64,000 nt of DNA from Actibacterium naphthalenivorans (GCF_014196965.1 NZ_JACIEQ010000001.1:1426001-1490000); one strand, 5' to 3'. Shown: positions 8,929 to 18,545, counted from the stretch's first letter. Numbers and translations: made by a program. The notes: generated by a model not told the origin, from the letters alone.

Positions 8929-9758
8929 CCGACAAGATACCGCTTGCCGGTGTCATCGGATCGCCGGTGGCGCATTCGAAATCACCGAAGCTGCAGAACT
9001 ATTGGCTGAAGAAATACGGTATCGCCGGATATTACATTCCGATGGATGTTGCGCAGAGCGATCTGAAAGAGGCGCTGCAGGCGCTGCCCAAGCTTGGGTT
9101 TGTCGGCGTCAATGTCACGATCCCCCATAAAGAGCAGGCGTTGAAACTGTCCGATGTGGTGACGGATCGCGCGGCGCTGATTGGCGCGGCGAATACGCTG
9201 ATCTTTCGCAAGGACGGAAAGATCCACGCCGATAACACGGATGGCTACGGGTTTCTGGAAAACCTTCGCCAGGGCGCGCCGCATTGGGTTGCGTCGGCCG
9301 GGCCGGCGGCGGTGTTCGGCGCGGGCGGCGCATCGCGGGCCGTTGTCGCCGCGCTTGCCGAGGCCGGAGCGACGGAAATCCGGCTGACCAACAGAACCCG
9401 CGCCAGGGCAGAGGCGATCCGGGCGGAATTCGGGCCCAAGATCACGGTGTACGACTGGGTGCAGGCCGGCGACATGATCGACGGCGCGGCGACGGTTGTG
9501 AACACGACATCGCTGGGCATGGTCGGCAAGCCGGAATTCAAGGTTTCCCTAGCCGCCCTGTCGCCCGACGCGGTGGTGACGGATCTGGTCTATGCGCCGC
9601 TGCGCACCGCCTTTCTGGAACAGGCCGAAGCGGCGGGATGCACGATCGTCGACGGGCTGGGGATGCTGCTGTTTCAGGCCACACCGGGGTTCGAGCGCTG
9701 GTTCGGCAAGCGCCCCGAGGTGGATGAAGAAACCCGCGCGGTCATTCTGGAACCATGA
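8925..9758 (+). CDS. aroE: Shikimate dehydrogenase (NADP+)
   Basis: 277 residues. It reduces 3-dehydroshikimate to shikimate in aromatic amino acid synthesis. The substrate-binding half has [14 protein letters not shown] and [10 protein letters not shown], whose Lys is the catalytic residue; the NADP half has [18 protein letters not shown] and NTTSLGM. The ATG overlaps the maf stop by four bases and the gene overlaps coaE the same way. Confidence 0.96.
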   Translation: MTDKIPLAGVIGSPVAHSKSPKLQNYWLKKYGIAGYYIPMDVAQSDLKEALQALPKLGFVGVNVTIPHKEQALKLSDVVTDRAALIGAANTLIFRKDGKIHADNTDGYGFLENLRQGAPHWVASAGPAAVFGAGGASRAVVAALAEAGATEIRLTNRTRARAEAIRAEFGPKITVYDWVQAGDMIDGAATVVNTTSLGMVGKPEFKVSLAALSPDAVVTDLVYAPLRTAFLEQAEAAGCTIVDGLGMLLFQATPGFERWFGKRPEVDEETRAVILEP

Positions 9759-10360
9759 GCGGGCGGCCGTTCATCATCGGGCTGACCGGTTCCATCGGCA
9801 TGGGCAAATCCACCACCGCGAAGATGTTCGCCGAGGCCGGGATCGCGGTCTGGGATGCGGATGCGGCGGTTCACAGGCTTTATGGCTTCGGCGGTGCGGC
9901 GGTGCCGGCAATCTCCGTGCTTCGACCCGAAGCGGTGATTGACGGCGCGGTCAGCCGCGAGGCGCTGAAGGCCTGGATCGCCGAGGATGGCACCGCGCTG
10001 GCAAAGATCGAGAACGTTGTTCATCCGCTGGTTGCCGCGGATCGCCGGGCCTTCATCGCGGGGCATGGCGCGGGGGATATCGTGCTGCTCGACGTGCCGC
10101 TTTTGTTCGAGATTGGCGGCGACCGGGATATCGATGCGATTGTCGTTGTGTCGGTGCCCGAGGATATTCAACATGCCCGCGTCATGGCACGGCCCGGCAT
10201 GACGGAGGCGCATCTCAAAACCATTCTTGCCAAGCAGGTGCCCGATGCCGAAAAACGGGCCAGGGCCGATTACGTGATCGAAACCCTGACGCCGGAGGGT
10301 GCGCGGGCGGCCGTTCTTGCGGTGATCGAGGATATCAGGGGGAAGATGCGGAATGCGTGA
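9755..10360 (+). CDS. coaE: Dephospho-CoA kinase
   Basis: 201 residues. It phosphorylates the ribose 3'-OH of dephospho-CoA, the last step of CoA synthesis. The P-loop is LTGSIGMGKSTTAKMF (residues 10-25); DADAAVHRLY and VVHPLV are family blocks and LLDVPLLFE is the lid/substrate region. It overlaps aroE by four bases and dnaQ by eight. Confidence 0.95.
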   Translation: MSGRPFIIGLTGSIGMGKSTTAKMFAEAGIAVWDADAAVHRLYGFGGAAVPAISVLRPEAVIDGAVSREALKAWIAEDGTALAKIENVVHPLVAADRRAFIAGHGAGDIVLLDVPLLFEIGGDRDIDAIVVVSVPEDIQHARVMARPGMTEAHLKTILAKQVPDAEKRARADYVIETLTPEGARAAVLAVIEDIRGKMRNA

Positions 10361-11048
10361 AATCGTTCTGGACACTGAAACAACGGGGTTCGAACCCGGA
10401 CAGGGCGACCGGATCGTCGAGATCGGCGCGGTGGAGCTGTGGAACCATCTGCCGACCGGCAAGACCTATCACCAATATATCAACCCCGAACGCATGATGC
10501 CGAAAGAGGCGTTCGAGGTGCACGGGCTGGGCGATGATTTTCTGCGCGACAAGCCGGTGTTCCGCCATATCGGGCAGGCGTTCCTTGATTTCGTGGGCGA
10601 CGCCAAGCTGGTGATCCACAACGCGGCCTTCGACATGAAATTCCTGAATGCCGAGCTGGGCTGGATCAACCTGCCTACCCTGCCCTGGGATCAGGCGATC
10701 GATACGCTGGCCATCGCGCGCAAACGGTTTCCCGGCTCTCCCGCGTCGCTGGATGCGCTGTGCCGCCGGTTCGGCATCGACAATTCCGCGCGGGAAAAGC
10801 ATGGCGCGCTGCTCGATTCCGAAATTCTGGCAGAGGTCTATCTGGAGCTGGTCGGCGGGCGTCAGCCGGATTTCGCGCTGGGCACGTCTTCGGCGGATCG
10901 TTCCGAAGCGGGCGGCGGGCAGGATGAATGGCGGCCAAAGCCACGCCCGTCGCCCCTGCCCGGCCGGATAACCGAGGCCGAAACCGCCGCCCATACCGCC
11001 TTTGTCGAGACGATGGGCGACGGCGCGCTTTGGAAGAAGTTCGGCTGA
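10353..11048 (+). CDS. dnaQ: DNA polymerase III epsilon subunit (3'-5' proofreading exonuclease)
   Basis: 231 residues. Exo I is VLDTETTGFEPG at the extreme N-terminus, Exo II is HNAAFDMKFLNAEL (about 90), and Exo III is EKHGALLDSEILAEVYLEL (about 148); the acidic metal ligands are all present. The C-terminal tail after about 170 is Pro/Gly-rich and ends GALWKKF, consistent with a segment binding the alpha subunit. It ends three bases before the convergent secB stop. Confidence 0.95.
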   Translation: MREIVLDTETTGFEPGQGDRIVEIGAVELWNHLPTGKTYHQYINPERMMPKEAFEVHGLGDDFLRDKPVFRHIGQAFLDFVGDAKLVIHNAAFDMKFLNAELGWINLPTLPWDQAIDTLAIARKRFPGSPASLDALCRRFGIDNSAREKHGALLDSEILAEVYLELVGGRQPDFALGTSSADRSEAGGGQDEWRPKPRPSPLPGRITEAETAAHTAFVETMGDGALWKKFG

Positions 11049-11051
11049 GGC

Positions 11052-11552
11052 CTAGTTGGCCGGCTGCGCGGTTTTCTGCGCTTCGGCCCGGCGGGCAATT
11101 TCCTGGCGGTAGAGCGCCACGAAATCCACCATCTCCAGGTTCAGCGGCGGGAAGCCGCCATCGCGGGTAAGATCGCTCACGATCCGGCGCACGAAGGGGA
11201 ACAGCATCCGCGGGCATTCGATCAGCAGGAACGGATGAAGCTGATCTTCCGGTACATTCTCGATATGGAAGATACCGGCATATTCGAGTTCGATCAGGAA
11301 CAGCGGCGCGTTGTCGGACTTGTTGGTCGAACGCACGGTGAACTTGGTGATCACCTCGAACTGATGATCCACGGGGCGCTTTTTGGCATCGAGGGCGACC
11401 TGAACCTGAATATCGGGCGTCACCTCTCCGGTCACGCCTTTCTGCATCAGGAAGTTTTCAAACGACATGTCGCGGATGAACTGGCCCAGGATCTGCATCT
11501 TGGGCTGTGCGGCCGCTGCCGGCTCTGCGCCGTTTTTGGCGGTCTCGGTCAT
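11052..11552 (-). CDS. secB: Protein-export chaperone SecB
   Basis: 166 residues, normal for alphaproteobacterial SecB. SecB is a cytosolic tetramer that holds preproteins unfolded and hands them to SecA. The conserved DMSFENF (about residue 28) and the ECPRMLFPFVRRIVSDLTRDGGF region near 120 support the call. The first 20 residues are Ala-rich and variable. It sits next to dnaQ, a conserved alphaproteobacterial arrangement, and converges on it. Confidence 0.95.
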   Translation of the reverse strand: MTETAKNGAEPAAAAQPKMQILGQFIRDMSFENFLMQKGVTGEVTPDIQVQVALDAKKRPVDHQFEVITKFTVRSTNKSDNAPLFLIELEYAGIFHIENVPEDQLHPFLLIECPRMLFPFVRRIVSDLTRDGGFPPLNLEMVDFVALYRQEIARRAEAQKTAQPAN

Positions 11553-11613
11553 GGTTGGCTCCGGATTGGGTTTCGGCTCTCGCGCCGGTGCTTAGCAGGA
11601 AGCCGCAAGTGCC

Positions 11614-12090
11614 TCAATGCTGCGTCCAGCCGGAACTGCCGTTAATTGGCGGATTGTCCTTGCGGACCTCTTCATATTCGCCGTCGATCACATCGCGGGA
11701 GGCGTTGCCCGGGCGCGGCGCCGGCCCGGTTGTGAATGTCTGAACCTGCACCCGCGCGCCGACCCAGCGGTAGGCCAGCGCCCGGAACGCCGGGATCAGC
11801 AGCAAAAAGCCGAACGAATCGGTGAAAAACCCTGGCGTCAGAAGCAACGCGCCAGCCAGCAGGATCATCGCGCCATGGGCAAGTGGCTCTGTCGGGTCGC
11901 GCAGCTCGTTGAACGACGAACGGATCTGCCCCATCGCCAGCGCCCCCTGATTTCGCATCAGCGAAGTGCCCAGAATGGCCGTCAGCACCACGATGGCAAG
12001 TGTCGGCCACAGCCCGATAAGCCCGCCGACCTGAACGAACAGCGCGATCTCGATCAGCGGTATTGTCAGAAAAAGCACGAAAAGCCACAT
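11614..12090 (-). CDS. fxsA: FxsA-family membrane protein
   Basis: 158 residues from the ATG at 12090, chosen because GAGAGG lies seven bases upstream; an in-frame GTG at 12105 has no Shine-Dalgarno. The FxsA pattern is clear: FLTIPLIEIALFVQVGG, then ILGTSLMRNQG, then LLLTPGFFTDSFGFLLLIP. Three to four membrane helices occupy the first 115 residues and the tail is polar. In E. coli, FxsA overproduction relieves phage T7 exclusion by F; its normal role is unknown. It is divergent from the Tim44-like gene. Confidence 0.9.
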   Translation of the reverse strand: MWLFVLFLTIPLIEIALFVQVGGLIGLWPTLAIVVLTAILGTSLMRNQGALAMGQIRSSFNELRDPTEPLAHGAMILLAGALLLTPGFFTDSFGFLLLIPAFRALAYRWVGARVQVQTFTTGPAPRPGNASRDVIDGEYEEVRKDNPPINGSSGWTQH

Positions 12091-12126
12091 GGCAAACCCT
12101 CTCACGTCACTGGGTGGCCGGTAGAC

Positions 12127-12154
12127 TTGACCATCCCCCTGCCCTACATATGTG
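12127..12154 (+). promoter_or_regulatory. Candidate promoter of the Tim44-like gene
   Basis: TTGACC (12127-12132) followed after 16 bp by TATGTG (12149-12154), about 45 bp upstream of the ATG at 12199. The -35 is good, the -10 only partial. Confidence 0.35.
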
Positions 12155-12198
12155 CGTTAAAGACCTGTTACCAACCCCCCGTGCAAGACGAGGCTTAT

Positions 12199-12867
12199 AT
12201 GAACTCCGCCATCATCCAACTTCTGGTTCTGGCCGGGATTGCCGTTTTTCTCATTCTGCGCCTGCGTTCCACGCTCGGAACGCGCGAAGGATTTGAAAAG
12301 CCGCCTGTCCCGATGCAAGGCCCGTCGAACAGCAAGACGTCGGCCCGCCGGGAGTTCGAGGTGATCGAAGGTGGCGTCGATACCGATATCACCGACCATG
12401 TCGAAGACGGCACCGAGGCGGCGAAAGCGCTGGCCGCGATGAAGCTGACGGAACCGGGCTTCAACGTCACGGAATTTCTGTCGGGCGCCCGCGGCGCCTA
12501 TGAGATGATCCTGATGGCCTATGAGAATGGCGATCTGAGTCAGGTCAAACCGTTCCTGTCTTCTGATGTTCATGAAAGCTTCGCCCATGGCATCGCCATC
12601 CGCGAGGCGAAGAACCTGTCGGTCGAGGCGAATTTCGTCGGCGTGCGCGAGCTTGCGCTTCAGGATGCGCATTTCGCCCGTGATACCAACGAGGCCGAGT
12701 TGACGGTCAAGTTCGTGGGCGAGCTGACGTCGGTGGTGCGCGACCAGGATGGCAATATCGTCGAGGGCAACCCGAACGAGATCAAGCGCCAGCGCGATGT
12801 CTGGACCTTCGCCAGGGTGATGGGCGCCAATGATCCGAACTGGCAGCTGGTGGCAACGGGGGGATGA
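12199..12867 (+). CDS. Tim44/TimA-family membrane-anchored protein
   Basis: 222 residues from the ATG at 12199 (MNSAIIQLLVLAGIAVFLIL), with GAGG five bases upstream. One N-terminal membrane helix (about 4-20), a polar linker, then a Tim44-like domain (about 85-220) with GAYEMILMAYENGDL and LKPFLS-type wording (VKPFLSSDVHESF). Alphaproteobacterial homologues are soluble or membrane-tethered relatives of mitochondrial import motor Tim44; the bacterial role is unclear. The stop overlaps the mltA start (ATGA). Its neighbours secB, fxsA and mltA are all envelope or export genes. Confidence 0.88.
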   Translation: MNSAIIQLLVLAGIAVFLILRLRSTLGTREGFEKPPVPMQGPSNSKTSARREFEVIEGGVDTDITDHVEDGTEAAKALAAMKLTEPGFNVTEFLSGARGAYEMILMAYENGDLSQVKPFLSSDVHESFAHGIAIREAKNLSVEANFVGVRELALQDAHFARDTNEAELTVKFVGELTSVVRDQDGNIVEGNPNEIKRQRDVWTFARVMGANDPNWQLVATGG

Positions 12868-13898
12868 TCCGTGGCCTGCGGGCTGTTGCCGCTGCGGCGG
12901 CCCTGGCGATGATCACGCCGGGCGGAGCCTTGGGCGCATCGGCCGAAATTCTTCGGTTCGACGATCTCGAAGGCTGGGCAACGGATGATCACGCGCAGGC
13001 CCTTTCTGTTTTTCTGGAAACCTGCCCGGATCTGGACCCTGTCGACTGGGGCCCGCTTTGTGCTCTGGCGCAGGCGCGGCCCGCCGCGAAATCCTTTTTC
13101 GAAATCTTCTTTCGCCCGGTTCTGATCGGCGGCGGCGAGCCGGCGCTGTTCACCGGATATTTCGAACCGGAACTGGAGGGCGCCCGCCACCCCGGTGGCC
13201 GTTTCCGCACGCCGCTTTACCGCAAACCGCCCGAACTGCCCGAGGGCGAGGCCTGGGTCAGCCGCGCCGAGCTTGAGGATCAGGGCCTTTTGCAGGGGCG
13301 CGGTCTGGAAATCGCCTGGGTCGATGACCCGGTGGAAGCATTCTTTCTTCAGATCCAGGGCTCCGGCCGCATCCGGTTGCGGGATGGCACGGCGATCCGG
13401 GTCGGCTATGGCGGCTCCAACGGGCATAAATATCAATCCATCGGCGCCGAGCTGGTGCGCCGGGGAATCTACCAGCCGCACCAGGTTTCGGCGCAGGTGA
13501 TCCGCAATTGGGTAAAGCGGAACCCGTTGGATGGGCGCAATCTTCTGCGCCACAATCCGTCTTTCGTGTTCTTTCGGGTGGTGCGCGGCGTGCCCGCCGA
13601 AAAAGGCCCGCTCGGGGCGATGAACCGCTCCATCAGCCCGATGCGGACTGTGGCGGTGGATCCGGCCTTTACCCCGCTGGGTGCGCCGGTCTGGATTGAA
13701 AAGGCGGGCAAGGATCCGCTGCGGCGGCTGATGATCGCGCAGGATACGGGATCGGCCATCAAGGGGCCGCAGCGCGCGGATATTTTCTATGGCACGGGGG
13801 ATGCCGCCGGCCGCAAGGCGGGCCATGTGCGCGATCCGGGCCGCATGGTCGTGCTGTTGCCGATCGACAAGGCGCTTGCGCTGGTGCCGGGGGGCTGA
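12864..13898 (+). CDS. mltA: Membrane-bound lytic murein transglycosylase A (MltA)
   Basis: 344 residues. N-terminal Sec signal (about 1-25), then the MltA double-psi barrel: FTGYFEPELEGARH, then FFLQIQGSGRIRLRDG near 155, and the C-terminal 3D domain QDTGSAIKGPQRADIFYG. The Asp residues of this last block include the catalytic acid of the family. It cleaves peptidoglycan to 1,6-anhydro-MurNAc products, which the amgK/murU pair in this window could recycle. No lipobox was seen. It overlaps the Tim44-like gene by four bases. Confidence 0.94.
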   Translation: MIRGLRAVAAAAALAMITPGGALGASAEILRFDDLEGWATDDHAQALSVFLETCPDLDPVDWGPLCALAQARPAAKSFFEIFFRPVLIGGGEPALFTGYFEPELEGARHPGGRFRTPLYRKPPELPEGEAWVSRAELEDQGLLQGRGLEIAWVDDPVEAFFLQIQGSGRIRLRDGTAIRVGYGGSNGHKYQSIGAELVRRGIYQPHQVSAQVIRNWVKRNPLDGRNLLRHNPSFVFFRVVRGVPAEKGPLGAMNRSISPMRTVAVDPAFTPLGAPVWIEKAGKDPLRRLMIAQDTGSAIKGPQRADIFYGTGDAAGRKAGHVRDPGRMVVLLPIDKALALVPGG

Positions 13899-13901
13899 GC
13901 G

Positions 13902-14483
13902 GTGCAGCGTCGCCCGCCGCGAGGCCTGAGCGCCGAGGAACGCGCCCTTTGGCAAAAGGTCACCGAGACCGCGGTTCCGATGCATCCCGACCATCCCCGG
14001 AAAGTCACGAAAGACGCCAAACAGCCGCGGCCATCACATCAACCGGGCGAGGCACCGCCGCGCTTCAGGATCGGGCAAAAGGCCGCGCAAACGGCCCCTG
14101 CCCACCCGGCCGCGCCCGATCCGGCGCACGCGCCGGTGCGGATGGATCGCAAGAGCTTTGACCGCATGAAGCGCGGCAAGCTGTCGCCCGAAGCGCGGAT
14201 CGACTTGCACGGGATGACCGTTGCGCAGGCGCATCCGGCGCTGACATCGTTCATCCTGCGCGCCCATGCAGATGGAAAACGTCTGGTGCTGGTGATCACC
14301 GGCAAGGGCAAGCGGGCCGAGGATGACGGGCCCATCCCGGTGCGGCGCGGTGTTCTGAAGCATCAGGTGCCGCATTGGCTGACCTCGCCGCCGCTTGGCA
14401 GCGCGGTGCTGCAGATCACGCCGGCCCATGCCAAACATGGCGGCACCGGGGCCTATTACGTCTATCTCAAGCGCCAGCGCTGA
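13902..14483 (+). CDS. Smr-domain protein (MutS2-like nuclease domain)
   Basis: 193 residues starting at GTG 13902, three bases after the mltA stop. The first 85 residues are basic, proline-rich and probably disordered. The Smr domain follows with IDLHGMTVAQAH (LDLHG motif), LVITGKGKR (TGKG motif) and a C-terminal HGGTGAYYVYLKR. Smr domains bind branched or damaged DNA or RNA and some are endonucleases; the target here is unknown. It converges on the lipoprotein hydrolase gene with an eight-base gap. Confidence 0.9.
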   Translation: MQRRPPRGLSAEERALWQKVTETAVPMHPDHPRKVTKDAKQPRPSHQPGEAPPRFRIGQKAAQTAPAHPAAPDPAHAPVRMDRKSFDRMKRGKLSPEARIDLHGMTVAQAHPALTSFILRAHADGKRLVLVITGKGKRAEDDGPIPVRRGVLKHQVPHWLTSPPLGSAVLQITPAHAKHGGTGAYYVYLKRQR

Positions 14484-14491
14484 GTTTCGGG

Positions 14492-15595
14492 CTATTGCGC
14501 CAGCGAGGTGATGGGCGACAGCACGATTTCGGTGGCCTGCTGCACGGTCAGCACGGTGCCCTGAACAAGCCCGGTCTGCCCCGAGGTATCGCCCTTGATC
14601 AGCGTTTCCAGGGCCTTTTGCTTACCCAGAATGCTGATCAGCGCGGGCGAGGATCCGATCGTGAAATGCCCGAGATCCCGGACCCCGGAGAACCCGGTGA
14701 CATCCACGATCGTCACGTTCAGATCGGCGAATTTCTCGATGCTTCGGACGTTGCCGAGCCGGTTGCGTTCGCCCGTCAGCCGGGCCGAAAGATCCAGCAC
14801 CCGGTCACGTTCCGACACGATCACGACGAAGGGCTCGGGCAGCCGCCCGATCCGCGCGGCCTGCGCCCGGAACAGATTGACGTCGATATCCGGAGCAAGC
14901 AGAACGACGGAATCGACGGTGCGGTGAAGCTCGGCTGGTGAGCGGATGGCCATCTGCCGCAGGGTTTCCATCGTCACCTGCGCGCCCATGGAATGCCCGA
15001 CCAACAGAATGTTGTCGGCCCCCGCGCGCCGTACCTCGGTTATCAGCTCTTCCAGCCCGTCGCGCGCGAACAGCGCGCTGTCACGGTCATAGGCATAGGC
15101 GACCGGGTTGGCGCGCGACGGCCAGGTATAGGTTATCGAGACCGCATCAATATCGAAGTCATGATCAAGCTGCGCCGCGCGAAACACCCCTTCGGCGAAA
15201 TTGGTGTTGAACCCGTGCACGAATATCACCGCTTCACGTTTGCCCACCGGCCGTTTGCGGAATTCATGCGAAAGCGCGCTGCGAAAGGTTTTCGGATCGC
15301 CGAAAAACTGGCTGGACGACAGCGCGAAGTGCTTTTCGGGATCTGGGTTGCCGGAAACCTCCATCCGGCCGACCTTGTGCTCTGGCGGAACCGAAACCGA
15401 AACCTCGCCATAGGTCGGCATGAGCGCGCGGCCGATCCCCTCCGGCCGGTTCTTTTCAGAGGTGCGCGTGCTGCCGTAGTAAACCTTGACGGTATCGCCG
15501 ATTTCCGCGGCCTCGGGCACCAGCATGGTGCCCGGGCGCGGTGTACAGGCGGCCAGCATTATGCTGGCGCAGAGAAACATGAAAACCTTGTTCAT
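14492..15595 (-). CDS. DUF900-type alpha/beta-hydrolase lipoprotein
   Basis: 367 residues from the ATG at 15595, chosen because CAGGA lies just upstream and because it gives a clean lipoprotein signal (MNKVFMFLCASIMLAAC, lipobox LAAC at residues 14-17). The hydrolase core has VIFVHGFNTNF, then the nucleophile elbow LVGHSMGAQ and a late VLLAPDIDVNLFRAQ region; the Asp and His partners are plausible at VSERDRVLD and DLGHF. It is probably tethered to the periplasmic face of a membrane. Substrate unknown. Transcribed alone, downstream of hslVU on the same strand. Confidence 0.85.
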   Translation of the reverse strand: MNKVFMFLCASIMLAACTPRPGTMLVPEAAEIGDTVKVYYGSTRTSEKNRPEGIGRALMPTYGEVSVSVPPEHKVGRMEVSGNPDPEKHFALSSSQFFGDPKTFRSALSHEFRKRPVGKREAVIFVHGFNTNFAEGVFRAAQLDHDFDIDAVSITYTWPSRANPVAYAYDRDSALFARDGLEELITEVRRAGADNILLVGHSMGAQVTMETLRQMAIRSPAELHRTVDSVVLLAPDIDVNLFRAQAARIGRLPEPFVVIVSERDRVLDLSARLTGERNRLGNVRSIEKFADLNVTIVDVTGFSGVRDLGHFTIGSSPALISILGKQKALETLIKGDTSGQTGLVQGTVLTVQQATEIVLSPITSLAQ

Positions 15596-15663
15596 AAGTC
15601 CTGTAACCTGCCGCTCGTTGCACGACGGATACGACAAGCAGGGGCTTCATGCCACCCCGAATA

Positions 15664-16971
15664 TTACAGAACGTAGCGGCTCATATCGGCGGATTTCAGA
15701 AGCTCGCCGAGATTCTGATCGACAAAACCGGCGTCAACCGTGACGGTATCGCCCGATCTGTCGGGCGCGGTAAAGCTGAGTTCTTCGAACACGCGTTCCA
15801 TCACCGTGTAAAGGCGGCGCGCCCCGATATTCTCGATGCTCTGGTTCACCTCCGCCGCGATCCGGGCCAGCGCGGCGATGCCATCATCAGTGAAGCTGAC
15901 GGTCACCTCTTCTGTGTTCATCAGCGCGGTATATTGCCGGGTCAGCGCATTGTCGGTCTCTGTCAGGATGCGCACGAAATCACCCTCGGTCAGGGCGCGC
16001 AGTTCCACCCGGATCGGCAGCCGGCCCTGAAGCTCGGGCAGCAGATCCGACGGTTTGGCGATGTGAAACGCGCCCGAGGCAATGAACAGGATATGGTCGG
16101 TCTTGACCGGCCCGTATTTGGTGGAAACCGTCGTGCCCTCGATCAGCGGCAGCAGGTCGCGCTGCACCCCTTCGCGGCTGACATCGGCGCCGCGCGCATC
16201 CGACCGGGCGCAGACCTTGTCGATCTCGTCGAGAAACACGATGCCGTTTTCCTGAACCGATTCCAGCGCCGCGCGATTGACGGTTTCGTCATCCAGGATC
16301 TTGTCGGCCTCTTCGCCGATCAAAAGCTCATAGCTGTCGACAACGCTCATCTTGCGCTTCACGGTGCGCCCGCCGAAGGCTTTGCCGAAAATGTCGCCGA
16401 GATTCATCATGCCCATGTTCTGGCCGGGCTGGCCGGGGATCTCGAACATCGGCATCGGGTTGGAGGTGTCGGCCACCTCCAGCTCGATCACGGTGTCGTC
16501 CAGCTCTCCGCGCTTGAGCTTGCCGCGGAACATTTCGCGCGTCTGCTCGCGGGCGTCCTTGCCGGTAAGCGCCTCGATCACCCGGTCTTCGGCGGCCTGA
16601 TGCGCGGCGGCCTTGACGTCTTCGCGCATTTGCTCGCGGGTCTGGGCGATGGCGCTGTCCACCAGATCGCGGATGATTTGTTCCACGTCACGGCCGACAT
16701 AACCGACCTCGGTGAATTTTGTTGCCTCGACCTTGATGAAAGGCGCCCGGGCCAGCTTTGCAAGGCGGCGGCTGATCTCGGTTTTGCCGACGCCGGTGGG
16801 GCCGATCATCAGGATGTTTTTCGGATACACCTCGTCGCGCAGGTCCGCGCCAAGCTGTTTGCGCCGCCAGCGGTTGCGCAGGGCCACGGCCACGGCGCGC
16901 TTGGCGTCTGCCTGTCCGATGATGAACCGGTCGAGTTCCGAAACAATTTCGCGGGGGGTAAGGTCGGTCAT
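15664..16971 (-). CDS. hslU: HslU (ClpY) ATPase subunit of the HslUV protease
   Basis: 435 residues. AAA+ unfoldase feeding HslV. Walker A is [18 protein letters not shown] (about 57-74), the pore loop GYVGRD (about 90), Walker B VFLDEIDK (about 246), and the C-terminal DMSRYVL resembles the tail that docks into HslV. The I domain (about 110-235) is acidic and variable. The ATG overlaps the hslV stop by four bases. Confidence 0.98.
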   Translation of the reverse strand: MTDLTPREIVSELDRFIIGQADAKRAVAVALRNRWRRKQLGADLRDEVYPKNILMIGPTGVGKTEISRRLAKLARAPFIKVEATKFTEVGYVGRDVEQIIRDLVDSAIAQTREQMREDVKAAAHQAAEDRVIEALTGKDAREQTREMFRGKLKRGELDDTVIELEVADTSNPMPMFEIPGQPGQNMGMMNLGDIFGKAFGGRTVKRKMSVVDSYELLIGEEADKILDDETVNRAALESVQENGIVFLDEIDKVCARSDARGADVSREGVQRDLLPLIEGTTVSTKYGPVKTDHILFIASGAFHIAKPSDLLPELQGRLPIRVELRALTEGDFVRILTETDNALTRQYTALMNTEEVTVSFTDDGIAALARIAAEVNQSIENIGARRLYTVMERVFEELSFTAPDRSGDTVTVDAGFVDQNLGELLKSADMSRYVL

Positions 16972-17525
16972 TTGGAGATTTTCTCTACCGTCAGATGTCC
17001 ATTTGTGTACACGCAGATATCGGCGGCGATGGCCATTGCCTTGCGTGCGATCTCTTCGCCGGAAAGCTCGGTTTCCATCAGCCCGCGCGCGGCGGCGAGG
17101 GCATAGTTGCCGCCAGAGCCGATGGCGGCCACGTCATGCTCGGGCTCCAGCACATCGCCCGCGCCGGTGATCACATAGATCTCGGCCCCGTCGCTGACGA
17201 TCAGCATCGCCTCCAGCTTTTGCAGATATTTGTCGGTGCGCCAGTCCTTGGCCAGTTCGACCGCGGCGCGCTGAAGCTGGCCCGGCGTCGCCTCCAGCTT
17301 GGCCTCCAGCCGTTCCAGCAGGGTAAAGGCATCGGCGGTCGATCCGGCGAAGCCTGCCACCACGTCATATCCGCCGGGCGACAGCCGGCGCACCTTGCGC
17401 GCGGTGCCCTTGATCACGGTCTGGCCCAGGCTGACCTGCCCGTCACCGGCGATCACCACCTCGTCCCCGCGTTTCACACCCAGGATCGTGGTGCCATGCC
17501 AGCCGGGAAAATCACTCTCTGCCAT
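16968..17525 (-). CDS. hslV: HslV (ClpQ) protease subunit
   Basis: 185 residues. Proteasome-like threonine protease. The short propeptide [11 protein letters not shown] precedes TTILGVKRG, so the first Thr after His-Gly is the predicted nucleophile after processing; an 11-residue propeptide is usual in alphaproteobacteria. Other blocks are [16 protein letters not shown] and [15 protein letters not shown]. Forms dodecamers capped by HslU. It is first in the hslVU operon with GGAGG just upstream of the ATG. Confidence 0.98.
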   Translation of the reverse strand: MAESDFPGWHGTTILGVKRGDEVVIAGDGQVSLGQTVIKGTARKVRRLSPGGYDVVAGFAGSTADAFTLLERLEAKLEATPGQLQRAAVELAKDWRTDKYLQKLEAMLIVSDGAEIYVITGAGDVLEPEHDVAAIGSGGNYALAAARGLMETELSGEEIARKAMAIAADICVYTNGHLTVEKISK

Positions 17526-17547
17526 CGGGGCCTCCTTTGCTTGGGGG

Positions 17548-17577
17548 TTATATGGCCACGGGTGCCGGGGCGCACAA
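17548..17577 (-). promoter_or_regulatory. Candidate (possibly heat-shock) promoter of hslVU
   Basis: On the minus strand TTGTGC (17577-17572) is followed after 16 bp by CCATATAA (17555-17548), 23-30 bp upstream of the hslV ATG. The -10 half resembles the sigma-32 CCCATNT type, and the -35 shares only TTG. Family knowledge that hslVU is heat-induced favours it. Confidence 0.4.
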
Positions 17578-17623
17578 CCCGTTTCGCTTGTCGGCCCGTC
17601 AGGCGGGCTCTACCCTGACCGCG

Positions 17624-18535
17624 ATGGCGAAGGTGAAAACGGTCGGGATCTATCTGGAGAACGGGCTGCGCGAAAGCGCGGTGGCCGGGCGGCACAATTT
17701 TCTGAACCGGGTGAGCGCGGCGCTGGCCTCTTGCGGCGTTGCCGTGGAATACCACCCCGCCACCGGGGCCGCGCGGCAGCGATCGGCCGATCACCCCGGC
17801 CATGCCCTGTTTCACATGGACGACCCGCTTCACAATCGCGCGCTCAGCTTTCGGCGCGCCTATTTCTATCCGTTCTGGACAATCGAACCGACCGCGCGCC
17901 GGTGGGAGTTTCACGCCGCCCGGACCCGGTTCGATCCCGATCGCATCGACCCGGAACAGGCGCGCCGCCTTGTCAGCCGTCACCGCGAAAGACAGTTCCC
18001 GGGTGCCGAGCCGGGCGATGACGGGTTCATCTATGTGCCCCTGCAAGGGATCCTGAGCCGCCAGCGCAGCTTTCAAAGCTGCAGCCCGCTGGACATGATC
18101 GCGCAGACCGCGCGGCGTTTCCCGGACCGCCCCGTTATCGCAACGCTGCACCCTCGTGAAACCTATACGCCGCAGGATCACGCGGCGCTGGCCGATCTTC
18201 AGGCGGCGCATCCCAACCTGGAGCTTCGCAGCGGCGGGATGCAGGCGCTTCTGCCCCGCTGCCGCATGGTGGTGACGCAGAATTCCTCTGTCGCGTTTTC
18301 GGGGTATTTCTTTGAAAAGCCCGCCGTGCTGTTCGGCCGGATCGATTTTCACCATATCGCGGCCAATGTCGGGCAGCTCGGCGCGGGCCGCGCGTTTGAC
18401 ATGGCCGGGCAGATGCGCCCGGATTACGCGCGCTATCTGTTCTGGTTTCTACAGCGGATGGCGATCAACGCGGGCCGCCCGGAAGCCGAGGAAAAGATAC
18501 TGCGGGCGCTGCGGCGGGGTGGCTGGGATCTGTGA
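17624..18535 (+). CDS. Unassigned protein resembling capsule polysaccharide synthase/export (KpsC/KpsS-type) enzymes
   Basis: 303 residues from the ATG at 17624 (MAKVKTVGIYLENGLR); the longer frame start at 17537 overlaps the hslV promoter. The C-terminal half resembles the GT-B-like capsule synthase family: FIYVPLQ, then RFPDRPVIATLHPRE, then VVTQNSSVAFSGYFFEKPAVLFG, which matches in pattern the family's N-S-S/T-V plus G-K-P-V block. The N-terminal half (HNFLNRV, HALFHMDDPL) is not recognised. No signal peptide or membrane helix. It is alone between hslV and trxA with no other capsule genes nearby, so a Kdo- or sugar-transfer role is inference only. Confidence 0.6.
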   Translation: MAKVKTVGIYLENGLRESAVAGRHNFLNRVSAALASCGVAVEYHPATGAARQRSADHPGHALFHMDDPLHNRALSFRRAYFYPFWTIEPTARRWEFHAARTRFDPDRIDPEQARRLVSRHRERQFPGAEPGDDGFIYVPLQGILSRQRSFQSCSPLDMIAQTARRFPDRPVIATLHPRETYTPQDHAALADLQAAHPNLELRSGGMQALLPRCRMVVTQNSSVAFSGYFFEKPAVLFGRIDFHHIAANVGQLGAGRAFDMAGQMRPDYARYLFWFLQRMAINAGRPEAEEKILRALRRGGWDL

Positions 18536-18545
18536 GCGCAGCAAA

